Shown one piece after another: positions 43,023-54,379 of a stretch of DNA of 64,000 nt. This DNA comes from Chrysopilus asiliformis. Taxonomy: Eukaryota > Arthropoda > Insecta > Diptera > Rhagionidae. The translations under genes were made by a program, and so were the position numbers. The stretch is taken from positions 88,563,848 through 88,627,847 of the forward strand of contig OZ035960.1 in NCBI GenBank assembly GCA_964034945.1, written 5' to 3'. Position 1 is the first letter of the stretch. Each line of letters starts with the position of its first letter. The notes below the pieces were generated by a model. The model was not told where the DNA came from. It did not search any database and saw only the letters and a list, made by a program, of their open reading frames with translations.

Positions 43023-46000
43023 CTATTTTAATCCGATTTCCACCATTAGGCAGATTCCCGACCGGTTGATATCTACTTCATTGCTTCTCGTGCTATTTGG
43101 TGGTTTCGTAAAGATTTTTTAATCATGATTTTCGACTGGAAACCCAGGAGAAAAGGGGGAGGGGATTTGAAATTGTGCTTCTCACTTCTGCTACATACTA
43201 AAAAAAAACAATTTATTTAACTAAAACTGCTTGCTCGATATCTAAAACCCAAATATTGGACAAGAAATTTTTCGTCCATTTAAGATCTCCGCAAACCACT
43301 GAATCGTACAGGATCTTGTCGTTTTTTTGTCTCAAAAAGTAATTTCCTTTCTAATTCTCGACAGTATGTTCCGAAATCAAGGAAAACCGAGTAAAAAATG
43401 CCAAGGAAAGAGGATCAGAAAAAAAACAACAACATTTTCCAGTCAGTGCGGTATGTCTTCATAATACAGAATACATAAATAGAAGACAGGCAGGAAGGTA
43501 GTTAAAAAAAACTTTTTTTTTGAAAGGGCGATAAGACTTAAAGAAGGTACGGGAGTATATCTTGAAAATGCGGTCGCAGTACGGAGATTCATTAACAAAA
43601 AAAACCCTACGTTGTGTATACGATCCACGTCTGTCGTGTGTGCTGCGCGTCTTCTGAAAGGGAAGTAGCAGGTTTTTTTTTCGGCAACCGAACCTTAAAG
43701 AGGACCAAGGGAAAAAATACACATAGCTCCCGGCGTGGGAAGATTTCTTCTCATGAGTTGATTTTTTAGCGATTTTATAGCAGGAATGAACATAACACAC
43801 TTTTATGTGTATTTTTACCTTCACTATCCCTTAGGAACATTCTCTGTATGTCCCGCATGAAACTTACACATATCAAGTATGTACCAAAATCTTTTCGATA
43901 GAGTGCTTAAGATTTTCGGGTCGACAACAGGATCGAGGGTATAGATGAGATGAAGCGATGACATATTTTCCTCATGTTTTAGCTGAGATTATATCCGAAA
44001 TTTATATACAGTAGTTGTGTTTCGGGGAATTCTTTTTTTAATTTTTCTTGGTTGAAGACAAGTGGCGTGGCGTAGACAGAGAGGCCATCATGGCCAGCAT
44101 TTTGAAAATCGTATCTCGTGGAATTCAAATTTTGTTGAAGATTAGTTCAGCCAATTGAATTAATTGCTTCTGATAGCCAAGAATTTTGTGGCGATTAAGT
44201 TGATGGATAAGATCAGATTATTGGTCATTTGGATACTTAAGGAATATTCAGTGGGAATTTTTGGTAAAATTGAAATTTTTTTAGTGGTTGTTAAAATAAT
44301 GTTTGATGTGACTTTGAGATGACGGTTTAACGTCCATCAGGAGAATAACTTTGAAAACGGTCTAAAGTCCTTTCGTTAGTAAGGATTTAAACGTATTTAT
44401 CAGCAGTTTTGATAAAATTTGTCGGATTATGTCTTTTAAAACCATTTTCGTGTTGTCTAGATTTTATTTAAGAGCATAGAAAAAAATCAACTAAAATTAC
44501 TGGAGGTCAAAACTTATAATTTCATGTATTTTTAAGAAAAACAGGATTTTTTTAGTTGGAAAATGTTTAGGAAAACAAAAATATCTAAATTTACCAGAAA
44601 ATTTGCGATTTAAATCAAAAAAAATTGTTTGTTTCTTGTTTTGCCTATCAGAAAATTTTCTGTCCGTCTTATTTCAAATCTAAATCCGGTTAGTGACAAT
44701 TTTGCCCCCCCCCCCCTCCCCTTCCCTTACCATGGCACGGTCGTGGGTCTGAATTTGGTCACAGAAATGACTGAACCGATTGGCCTCAAATTGTTCTTGA
44801 ACGTCCGCTGGACAGATTTATTTTGAACGGTCAAATCAATGATCTTGAAATACAAATACCTAAAAAATTTGGAAAAAACTTTTCTGGACAGCCAGAGAGG
44901 TGGTGAGGGGGCGGGGGGTGGAGGAAGTGGCAGAACATGAAAACCCCCGCAATTTTTGTCTAAAAAATATCACAAAAAAATTAAGAAGTGACAGGTCAAG
45001 AATCGAAAACGAGAGGGAGAAAAGCGACAAAAAGCAAAAAATTTTACGTGGTTCAAATTTTTCAAGCCCCTTTTAATCAAACAACACTAAATGTTCCTTT
45101 AATCCCGGTCTGCCCCATATTTTCCCAGTGCTAAGATATTTTTCTCATTGATTATGAAAACAAAAACCCTAAATTAATAAAACACAAAAAAAAACTCATT
45201 CAAATTTATCCCTTTCGATCCTAGCTTAGCTAGATTTCTCTATAAAAACGCGATTAACCATCAAAGATCTAAAGAGAAATATGTATAAAACCATGAAAAC
45301 ACCAAAGAATGAAGCGAACTTCAATCTACTTAAGACGAAGAAGACGCTGAACGACTTAAGAATCTATAAAGATTACCAGGTTACAGTAACAATAATAAAA
45401 CACTACCAGCAAGAACAACAAAAAAAAACACACTGCACCAACTGATAACAAAAAGAAGAAAATGCAGAAAAAACGATAAAGAAGAACAATGTGAAATTCA
45501 ACATTCAACGATGTTGTATAATAAAATGTTCTGAACTTGAGAAAATCAGTTCCCACCGTCTTTAAAAAAAACATAACAACGTATAGTCAGTCGCTCGGTG
45601 CTATTGTTGTTGTTATAACACGGTATATATTTATATAATATATAGCGATATTTATATCAATTTAGATATTAATATGAGTGGTAAAGTGTAATGCATGTGG
45701 CTATCAGCAAGATAGGTTGGTAAATTCATCTTTTTTATATCGTTTTCTTATCCCTGGATGGAATCCCCCCTCGGATTACTCAACACAACACAACGCGGTC
45801 CAACTTTGTTCTATACACTTTGCTCATTTTCATCCACTTTGTACCTGGATGTAAAATGCATTTAAGAAAAAAGTGATCTTCCAGCCCTAAGTTAAATCAG
45901 GTTTCTCGTTTTACTCTCCGGTAGGTGGCTAAATGGGATGAAAACAGTTGGTTGATCCTCTTTAGAGACTTTGGATCGTATGAAAGTGAACACAACTGTG

Positions 46001-46594
46001 ACTCAACTGAGGGGCCGAGAAGAAGATCATCTTAAATCACGTAAAAAGGAAGAAAGATTTTGATGGTAGTCGAAGGTAAGATAGAGCAGTAGATCTGAAT
46101 CTATACTTGCATTTCTTATGGACGATGAGAAACGAAATTATAAAGGGAGAAGAAAAGGTTTTTTTTATATGGATGAGTTTGGAAACTGTTAAAAGAAGCG
46201 GAACTTGTTTCTGTTTTATGAAAATCTTAAAATATGCTAAGTGGAATCCTTTTCAGCTCAATAGATTTAATGACATGGCGATTTGAGAGCGGTATTATCT
46301 AATAACATCTTAAGATATTTTTAATCTGTTTGAATCCAAATAAATAGAACAACAACGCCTATCTTTCTGTTTTTCGTCGAAAAAGGAACCGTTTTTAATA
46401 TTTTGGCAAAACAATAAGTTTTAGTCATGTTTGTGGTGACTTTTGAAACAATTCAAAAAAAAAAAAAAAAAAAAAAAAAATTGTTTGTTTGTCACCGCAA
46501 AACTCGAAAGCGGTTTTAGAGAATTTAATGAAACTCGGAATATAATTTACTGGTGACGAGGATTGAAATATAGGCTCAAAATATTGCTATTTAA
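43023..46594 (-). other. Delta intron without recognised gene
   Basis: Contains a C run at 44706-44717, a further CCGATT word at 44775, and an uninterrupted run of 26 A at 46455-46480. I see no protein-coding or RNA gene signal. Confidence 0.45.
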
Positions 46595-46981
46595 CCCCTT
46601 GAGACCGCGAGGTGGTATATGACCCCACAAGTTTTTTGTACAGAAACTCTAAGCGGAATTTTTTCATTCATCCTCGACGCTACAGCTCTCGAAGAGCCTG
46701 GGCCTCCTCAATTGAGGTTTTCCTGCTTTGCACCTACAGTTTTACATGAATTGCGAACCATGTATGAATTACAACATTTGTAAGGTTTTTTTACGTTGCA
46801 ACCCACCAACAGCAGAGGCCATTATAGCCATCTATAGACAGATGATGTCGTTAGCACCAAGCGAGGTATTTTTTTACTGATATACATATAATTTTATTCG
46901 TTGTTTTTTTGTGATATTTAAGAATGAATCTATAAAAAGTTTTTCTTCATTTCACTAGTTGTAGACCTCGGTCTCAAGGGG
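46595..46981. mobile_element. piggyBac-type MITE flanked by TTAA, carrying family B sequence
   Basis: The left end is TTAA|CCCCTTGAGACCGCGAGG and the right reversed is TTAA|CCCCTTGAGACCGAGGTC. TTAA stands at 46591-46594 and 46982-46985. A CCC start with TTAA duplication is diagnostic of piggyBac-like elements. The central 190 bases are a copy of dispersed family B, so either family B inserted here or the MITE derives from it. Confidence 0.8.
46670..46862 (+). repeat. dispersed repeat family B, copy 3
   Basis: CTACAGCTCTCGAAGAGCCT, GGCCTCCTCAATTGAGGTTT, GCACCTACAGTTTTACATGA, TTGCGAACCATG, CCACCAACAGCAGAGGCC and GATGATGTCGTTAGCACCAA follow in the same order as at 59362-59585. Confidence 0.75.
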
Positions 46982-46985
46982 TTAA

Positions 46986-47909
46986 ATATTCCATTTCTCT
47001 CTTCAACCATACAAGTGTATGGCACCACTGCGAATAGTGTAATATGTGCGACTTTTTCGAATAAAAATTTTAAAATATCCGTTTTTTCCGATCAACTAGT
47101 CATAAACTGTCAACTGTGATAAAATGCATGTAAATTTCAATGCTTATACGGTGAAGGGCATATGTCACGGTCATTTCGGCCTTCTCCTACGTCACATTTT
47201 ACCGCGGACCACCCCCCCCCCCCCCCCCCATGCAGGCATTGTGTTGAGAATTTGCAAAATTTGTCAACGTTGAAAACTTGTATGAAAATTAATAACTTAA
47301 ATATCGTAACTGCCGCCATAACCAACCCCTAATGACACAAGAGGTCGCCTCTGGTAGCTGCGACTGCAAAATTCAACGAATTGGTGAAAATTCTAGGTTC
47401 AGCGTCGACTAAATGACTTCCTGTTCACTAAGGTCTGTTTGCGCGTACTATTATTCAAAAACTAGATTGTGATTAGCCTACCTAAACGAAAGAACTTTTT
47501 AAGTTGACCATAAGTTGCTAAGTTTCGTTGGTGCAAACGGCTCTTAGGGAAACATATGAAATTTCAATTTATTTCCAATTCCCAGGTGTATACCGGAAAA
47601 CTTCCATAGCCATAAGAAAACTATTAGTTACAAACTAGTTACGTGTCATAGAATCGAAGAAATTCCCGTACGACAACAAAACGGAAAACGATTTTATAAT
47701 TTTCAGTTAAACATTTTAACATGACAGTTTTAAGACCTTGCGGTGAATCGAAACTTTTCTTCGGACTTCATATCTTGAAGATTTGCAACCTAATAACTTG
47801 CGGAAAATACATCTTCCTAACAATATTATTGCTTCTTGGCATCATCTCTATCGTCTCGCTTCAATATTATTGATAACTTGAGCGATGTGTATGATATGCC
47901 GTGGCTACT
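46986..47909 (-). other. Delta intron with an 18-base C run
   Basis: The C run is at 47212-47229. No gene or element recognised. Confidence 0.4.
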
Positions 47910-47913
47910 TTAA

Positions 47914-48034
47914 AATATTGACAAGATAGTAGGTACATTTCGAGATAGACGTTCAGATAGATATTCCTCATATGTTTATAACAAAAAAAAATATAAAATA
48001 GTTAACAACCTGCTATCTTGTCAATATATTAACT
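47914..48034. mobile_element. small inverted-repeat element with ATTGACAAGATAG arms
   Basis: AATATTGACAAGATAGTAGG at the left faces a reversed right arm ATATTGACAAGATAGCAGGT. TTAA-like bases border both sides (TTTAA and TTAAC), which may indicate a piggyBac-type duplication, but the terminal bases are not CCY. Confidence 0.5.
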
Positions 48035-48795
48035 GTCCCTAAACATGAAATAGTGTTTCTGTCCATCCAACACCAATCGAATATGCAATCCTCATACTTA
48101 TCTATGGATACATTTTTTTAGTAAGTGCAAAAAAAAACATAAGTGAAAAAAACACATCAAGTTAAAATAGAAATAACAAATTTTTCCGACTTGCATGTAA
48201 TTTGATAGAGATTTCTTGCATTTTATTTCGAGCGTTTGTTAACTAACGTATGTTTAGAAAGTCATAAAACACGTTTTATAAAATATTTTCACTTATTTCA
48301 GACGTTACATACTCAAACTCATTTCAGTTAATATTTCTATGCTATTTTTTTTTCTCACTGTTGCTTCTATTTTATTTGCTTTTTTCACTTCTTTTAGCAT
48401 ATTTTTTTGTAATATTTCTTATTTCAACAATTTAGCGTTAAGTAAACTTAAAGCCAACTACTGGCATATTTGCTTAAGTAACTAACTGTCTTACTTATTG
48501 AATCATGTTACCTGAATTTCAATAAATTCCTTACATCTTTTAACTTTTTACATATTACTTCGAATTTTTTTTTGCATGAAATTTTCACGTTTCGCTTTGA
48601 AGCAATTTGCTAGAGAGATTTGTTCCTGAATATCTTGTCACTCAAATATTTTCCTGCTTTAGGATGTTTGCGTCAAATGCGTAAAAGTTGAAAAATTGCA
48701 TTCTTTTGAAAACTCACATTGCAGAATGAGATATTTTAAACTCTTAGATGGAAAAAAGTTGAAAAAACACATTTTTTTTTATTGAAAAGCATGTT
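48035..48795 (-). other. Delta intron, AT-rich
   Basis: No recognised gene or element. Confidence 0.35.
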
Positions 48796-48799
48796 TTAA

Positions 48800-48870
48800 T
48801 CTTTTGCACTCCACTGACACCTATACAGTGACATACTAAGTTTAACCACAAAAGTGTGAAGTGCAAAAGG
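48800..48870. mobile_element. 71-bp TTAA-flanked miniature element
   Basis: The left end is TTAA|TCTTTTGCACTCCAC and the right reversed TTAA|CCTTTTGCACTTCACAC, with TTAA at 48796-48799 and 48871-48874. Size and flanks fit a minimal piggyBac-type MITE. Confidence 0.6.
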
Positions 48871-49124
48871 TTAAACATATTTAGGCCGGAAGAAAATTTC
48901 AGCTTAACAGCAATGGTATTTTAATCGAAAAGTGGTAAAGTTTTTTTCCAAATAGGACAATTTCTGCATAAATTATCACCATAGACACCAAATGTATCTA
49001 AAAAAAATTTAATCACATTGAAACAAGCGTTTAAAACATTTAAAAAAAATCCATTTTACTCATAAAACACGTTTTGCTCGAGTATAATCGGGCTGGAGGT
49101 TTCTGTTGGTAACCTCAGCTTAAA

Positions 49125-49700
49125 TATAATCTTCAAACGAAAAAAATATCTGATGTGAACAACACATGAGTTTCTTATACAAAATCTACGTCCCCTCCAC
49201 TAAACTGATAAAATATTAGTTCACAAAAAAAAACATACATTTTTTTACGAAATCTAAAATATCTCGACAACGATAAAAACTATCGATTTACGGTTAAAGG
49301 CAAAAATATAGAAAATTTTAATATCTACGTAGAGAATTTTAATATACTATTTTTTCGAACAACCGTTAGTTTGCAAGCAATTCGCAAAAAAATTTTTTTT
49401 TTTCATTTTTAATGATAATATCTCGATAACGGTAAAAGATATCGGATAACGGTAATAGACAAAATTATGGCAGACATTATTCTCTTCAATTCATGTCAGA
49501 TATTGAACCACCAAAAACCCGTTATTTTTCGAGATAATCGCAAAAAACCGACTTTTTTTAAATAACGGTATATCTCGATATCGGTTTAAGATATCGAGTT
49601 CTGGTAAAAGATAAAAGTGTCAGAAATTTTACTGTCTTCAACTTTTGTCATCCATAAGGCAACTGAAAATGCGTAGTTTTGGAGTAAATCGCCAAAAACG
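49125..49700 (+). repeat. dispersed repeat family A, copy 4 (truncated)
   Basis: Starts AAATATCTGATGTGAACAAC with TTTCTTATACAAAATCTACG as in copy 3, continues through ATCTCGATAACGGTAAAAGA, CCACCAAAAACCCGTTATTT and TATCTCGATATCGGTTTAAG, and stops near 49700 before the TTCCGGTTAACGG and GACAGACAGA parts. Confidence 0.75.
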
Positions 49701-50043
49701 AAATTGCGAGACTGTGAGAACTATTTGTATCAGTGCTTCATGATTGATCTAACGTCGTGATCGCCCGTTAGCTTTCGAAAAATCTGGTTATGTGAACTTG
49801 AAATGCTAGCATGTTATCGGGTAGAATTAAACCTTACGGCTGCTGTTGGTGGGCTAAAAGCATTTTTTTACTACTCCACTAGGATTTTTGGTATATGGCA
49901 CGTATCTGCCACTATAAAGTGTGTATTTTTTGTAGGACATTCCAAAACTACTAGCAGGGTAAGCCATAATAAAACCACCTTCAGTTCATTTGGCGAAAAG
50001 TTGAGATAATTGAAAGACGATTTGAAAAACTAATTAATGAATT
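49701..50043 (-). other. Delta intron between families A and C
   Basis: A GGCTGCTGTTGGTGGGCTAA block at 49838-49857 is the reverse of the family B CCACCAACAGCAG motif; otherwise nothing is recognised. Confidence 0.35.
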
Positions 50044-50427
50044 AAAAGAACCATGCAAGAAATGGCGTTTTTCGTGCCCCTGGGTTAATTTTTGAACCCG
50101 TGTAGTTTTCACTTTGGTTGAGGGCTTTTTGTAAAGGGCACAGTCTCCAGTTTCATCCATATATGGCTTCAAGAGCCACCGAATTGCAGGGGGTGGTGAG
50201 GGGTTAAAAAACTTTCGCGTGGGCACAACTTCCATTTATGCCATGATTTCTGTGAAAAATCGCGAGAAAGTTCGTTAGCCCCTCACCATCCCCCTGCAAT
50301 TCGGTGGCTCTTGAAGCCATATAAGGATGAAACTAGAGACTGTGCCCTTTCCAAAAAGTTCTCAACCAAAGTGAAAACTACACTGATTCAAAAGTTAGTT
50401 TAGGGGCAAAATCGTGCATCGTTCTTT
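50044..50427. mobile_element. foldback repeat family C, copy 2
   Basis: The ends are AAAGAACCATGCA and, reversed, AAAGAACGATGCA. GTTTTCACTTTGGTTGAG, GGGCACAGTCTC, TTTCATCCATATATGGC and CACCGAATTGCAGGGGG face each other in inverted arms of about 165 bp. The same elements in the same order are found at 37571-37934. Confidence 0.78.
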
Positions 50428-52673
50428 GTTTGTAACAGAATTATTTCGCCCACATCAACCCTCCGTCAATTAATGTGGAAGAATTTCACAAAATCTTCAC
50501 ATGGAAAATAAATTGTTTATACAATTTTTTAAATTTTTAAGCTATGTGAACTTAAAAATTCAAAAAATTGTAACAAAACCATGTAAGAATTTTGTGAAAA
50601 AAAAAACTTGATTGTGATTGAAAATTGTCAGCAAAAAAACGCGCAGATATTTTACGTTGTAAATCTTTGTTAAATATTCGTTGAAATCAACAATTCCCAT
50701 TGGTAATTTTACAGTTCCAACAAAAAAACTGCCATCACGCTGTAAAAACGTTACATAAAACTATGAATTCATTGAAAGTTACTACAAATCGTTGAATTTC
50801 AACAAATCAATATAAAAGTGATCAGAAAACGGATTCAGTTTCGCTTACTTTTGCGATCTAATCTAGTTTAATGTATAGTATAGTAAAAAAAAAACCATGT
50901 TATGACAAATATCGATCACTACAAGATCACACGGATTATTATATCTAACTATCGATCTTTTCACTTTAGCAGAATGAAAGCATCTTAATATTTAGCTCTC
51001 GCATCGACAAAACCTATAATTTTTAACGAATCCATTTGAGTTACCTGTAGTTAGTTTTACCTGGCGATCTTCACCTCTCGATCGATCCGATCCTAACTCG
51101 TCCAGCGTGATCTTATTTCTAACATTCAATATGATGATGAGTAGCAAAAGATATTAATCGATCTCACCGATAATCACACAGCGATCTTTTTCGGTCTTCA
51201 ATTATTGATTTTTTTTTCACAATGGCGTAGTTAGGATACTCTCTAATCCATTTTGATGATACCCAACTATTACTCAGTGCTGCTTATGATTTTTTTAAAA
51301 CAAGATTTTGATTTGGATTCGCTTTTGAATTTCGATCGCAACAAAGTAATTTTTACTTAAGATTTTTCCCGTATACACTTTTTTAACAGCATACGCTTTT
51401 TTTGTGATACATTTTAGTTTTGAAGCAATTGAGAATTGAGAAGCATTTATCACTTAGATGGCATACGAAAAAAAAAAATTGGTGATCTTTGGCCAAGCTA
51501 TTTGAACTTTCTTTTAACGTTTATCTTCGTATACCGATAGACCTTATTATTATTATATCTCCCTGATGGGTTATGTATGTGACTTTTAAGAAATTATATT
51601 TATAGGTATTTCAATATAAACATATACTTGTATATCGAATTATTCGATTGACCGCACTTTTCTATATATTCGAATCACATCACATACGAGACTTGCGGTA
51701 CATTGTGGCATACATTTATCTTTTATGAAGATTTTTCATCCCACCAAATCCAATGAAGAAGTTCCATCGGATAATCACAACAGGGGAAAAATCACCTTTA
51801 ATTGGCTAAATGTGTCTGGAGATGAGGATTTCTTAAAAGCTTATGCTCTATAGAGTGTTTGATTATGTTGGAAATTGCTGTAATTTAGTCAAGATTTATG
51901 AAAAAAAAAATCTAAGAAAACGAGGAACAAAAATTTGATCGAGAAAAAAAACACACAACAACCAGAAAACTGACATAAAAAATGATTAAAAAGCATTTGA
52001 TTTGGATGTTGAATAAAACACTGTAATTTCGGATCGTACGTTATGACGAAATGTTGGGCCAATCTAAAGCATTGTTGATGTAAGTTACATAAACAATTTT
52101 GATTGTGGTTAAATCAAAAGGCTGATGGGAATTGTGTGTTTTTTTAATAAAAAAAAAGAATATTTTCTTAGGTGAAATGTGAAGATTTTACAGAATTTCA
52201 AAGGTTTTTTTTCGAAAATATTCAATTTAAATGCGACGAATTAACCCTTTCATGGCCGACATTTTCCTTGCAGTTAAAGAATTTTTTTTTGATAGGCTGT
52301 TGTTCTTTAGTCCTAGATAGGCACCATGCAAAAATTGAAATTTTCACTTTTGAATGAAAAGCTGTTATAAAAAGTAGCTGTTAAGTAGAGGGACCATATT
52401 TTTTGTGTGAATTCGGGACGTATTACCGTTTTAGAGGAAGGGAAGGGGGAGGAACGGGGGAGGACTGACGCGACGTTTTTTAATGCTTAGGAATGAATTG
52501 TGAAAATATTCAAAGTCCAATCCGAGGGAAGAGGGTTTGTTTCAATTTTTCTTCATGATTATATTTGTGGCAACAAGTCATAAGTGTCTGAGTCTATTTT
52601 TAGGCTAAGCCAAAATGGTCTTTCTAGTACAGTAATACAGGTCTTTTTGGAGTAATTGACTTAAGCCCAATCC
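50428..52673 (-). other. Delta intron with a third GATC-dense patch
   Basis: Between 50925 and 51195 GATC recurs (AAGATCACACGG, TATCGATCTTTTC, TCTCGATCGATCCGATCC, CGTGATCTT, AATCGATCTCACCG). The rest shows no recognised gene or element. Confidence 0.5.
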
Positions 52674-52869
52674 AGACTAACGATGGCGGTTACGATTGAA
52701 GCTTCTCAACCAATGAGATCAAAGCTTTCAATGATAGGGACATGAAAGCTTTTATCTCATTGGTCGAGGAAGCTCAATCGTAATCGCAATCGTTATCGTA
52801 ATCGCAATCGTTTTCGTAATCGCAATCGTAATCGCAATCGAAATCGCAACTGCTAGTCTGAATTGGGTT
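52674..52869. mobile_element. TTA-flanked MITE containing a 12-bp minisatellite
   Basis: The ends are AGCCCAATCCAGACTA and, reversed, AACCCAATTCAGACTA, with TTA outside both (52671-52673 and 52870-52872). Inner CCAATGAGAT...AAAGCTTTCA blocks are inverted around 52735. The right half holds a run of ATCGTAATCGCA units, each a variant of the next. Confidence 0.7.
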
Positions 52870-53880
52870 TTAGACCCTAGGTTTGTTGGCACAGACATAA
52901 AAAGTGTTATGGGTGTTTTATGTTTTCAAAATATGAAACAAACATCCTACTATTGAAAACTCAAATGTGCCGCAGGCCATCTTTTTCAGGAAAATGCGCC
53001 TGGGCAATAATTTCTGAGGGAAATGGGCCGCAGGCGAACCTTTTTTGGGGTTATGAGGTTAATGCTTCAAATTTAGATTGCATAATGCAGGAACAAAAAT
53101 TTAGTGTCCGGGACGCCCGAACAACATGCCAAAACCCGGGACTGTTCTGGTCATTCCGGGACGTGTGGTCACCCTATTTGGGCATGAATCTGGTTAAATA
53201 CCTCAAGGACTTTTTTATGAATTCTTTTTGATTAATTGTCGAAAAATAAAAGTGAAAGTAAAAGATTTGAACCCATCATTGGTTTAAAACTATCCAACAT
53301 CATGAGAAAGTATTCACAATCTATTTGTCGAATCCATCTATTCGAACTTTTTATCAAAATTCTGGAACCGAGTGTTGGGTCTCGAGTCCGAGAACCGATA
53401 ACTGGGTGGCCTGTTACGAGTCTGGTTCCAAGGTGAAGACTTAAAAAGAAAGAACTCTTGCTATCTTGATTTTTTTTGCCATCAAGTTGAAGCCACATAT
53501 CCACTCGGAACACGTTCTTGGACTCGGAACCTGGTACCCGGCGTTCAGTTTTTGGACTCGGAACGAGGTATCCGTTTTTTTTCGCAGAACCGTTGCCCGA
53601 AATTTTTCAGTTCTTATCAACAGCCCTAATTAAATCGGTTGAACTGTTGTCGAGTTTTGAATATTGTGACAACTTAAACGCATATTATTCGTCGCGCTTT
53701 TAGCAGGGTCCGAGGTAGGATAAAGCTGATACTAAACTTTATACAAAAATCACGAAAAAATGTGACGAGGACGGACCTAGAGGAGAGGGGAGGGGGGGGG
53801 GGGAGGAGGAGGTTATGTACTACCAATTCCAAGTAAAATAGGTTTACATCTTGAGACCAAACTTAATATTTCTCAAAGCT
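52870..53880 (-). other. Delta intron without recognised gene
   Basis: Blocks such as CCGGGACGTGTGGTCACCCT (53157-53176) resemble a hAT-type terminus (reversed AGGGTGACCACACGTCCCGG), but a matching opposite end with duplication could not be found; 52388-52402 (AGAGGGACCATATTT) is the nearest candidate. A G run lies at 53790-53800. Confidence 0.35.
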
Positions 53881-53892
53881 AAATATATCTAA

Positions 53893-54058
53893 AGGGTTCC
53901 CACTGGTGGTCACGAGGTCTCGAAATGAAACACGTAGTGTGTCCACGGGTGGTCACGTTGTCCCATCATCGACATCCAATAATGACCACCGATGGTCACT
54001 TGGCCCTATGTTGGAAAATTAAAATGTTCACCGGTGGGCACGTGGCGCTCAACGTGTT
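53893..54058. repeat. imperfect direct repeats of GGTGGTCAC; right end like a TTAA element
   Basis: CCACTGGTGGTCACGAGG, CCACGGGTGGTCACGTTG, CCACCGATGGTCACTTGG and CACCGGTGGGCACGTGG follow at roughly 45-base intervals. The stretch closes with GGCGCTCAACGTGTTAA, which reversed reads TTAACACGTTGAGCGCC, a piggyBac-like end by appearance. No matching left end is seen. Confidence 0.5.
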
Positions 54059-54130
54059 AAAACATACTCTATAAAACCACCTGAAAATATTGTAAAAATT
54101 TTGCTAATAAAAAAAGTTTCTTATACTTAC

Positions 54131-54379
54131 GTTTTGAACAATAATCACCCTGCCATCCGGCTAAACATACGATTTCACCATTTTCCGAACACGTATAATG
54201 TCCAAATTGATCGTCACGTGGCCGGCATAAATCCGCACAACCGGACCCGTAATAATGCGAATCGCACGTTACCCGAAAATCGTATTGTATCGATGAATGG
54301 GAAGATTCATGTTTATCTTCGGTCCATTCAGCCGATACTTCCAAGACGCGTTGAATCGACAATCGTGATATTAAAACAT
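54131..54379 (-). CDS. Dl: Delta, exon with DSL domain
   Basis: The exon follows the acceptor TTTTTTCAG on the minus strand and ends at the donor GTAAGTATAA. It takes two bases of a split codon, encodes 82 residues, and leaves one base of the proline codon finished in the 61-nt exon. It begins VLISRLSIQRVLEVSAEW, the conserved stretch that ends the MNNL region in insect Delta, then gives the DSL domain: YDFRVTCDSHYYGSGCADLC, RPRDDQFGHYTCSENGEI and CLAGWQGDYC, with its six cysteines and the invariant RPRDD.FGH motif that contacts Notch. No in-frame start lies here, so exons for the signal peptide and MNNL domain must be upstream, beyond 64000. Confidence 0.96.

Noticed and set aside
52388..53176. 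Possible hAT pair AGAGGGACCATA and TGGTCACCCT
   Set aside because: The ends match poorly and no 8-bp duplication flanks them.
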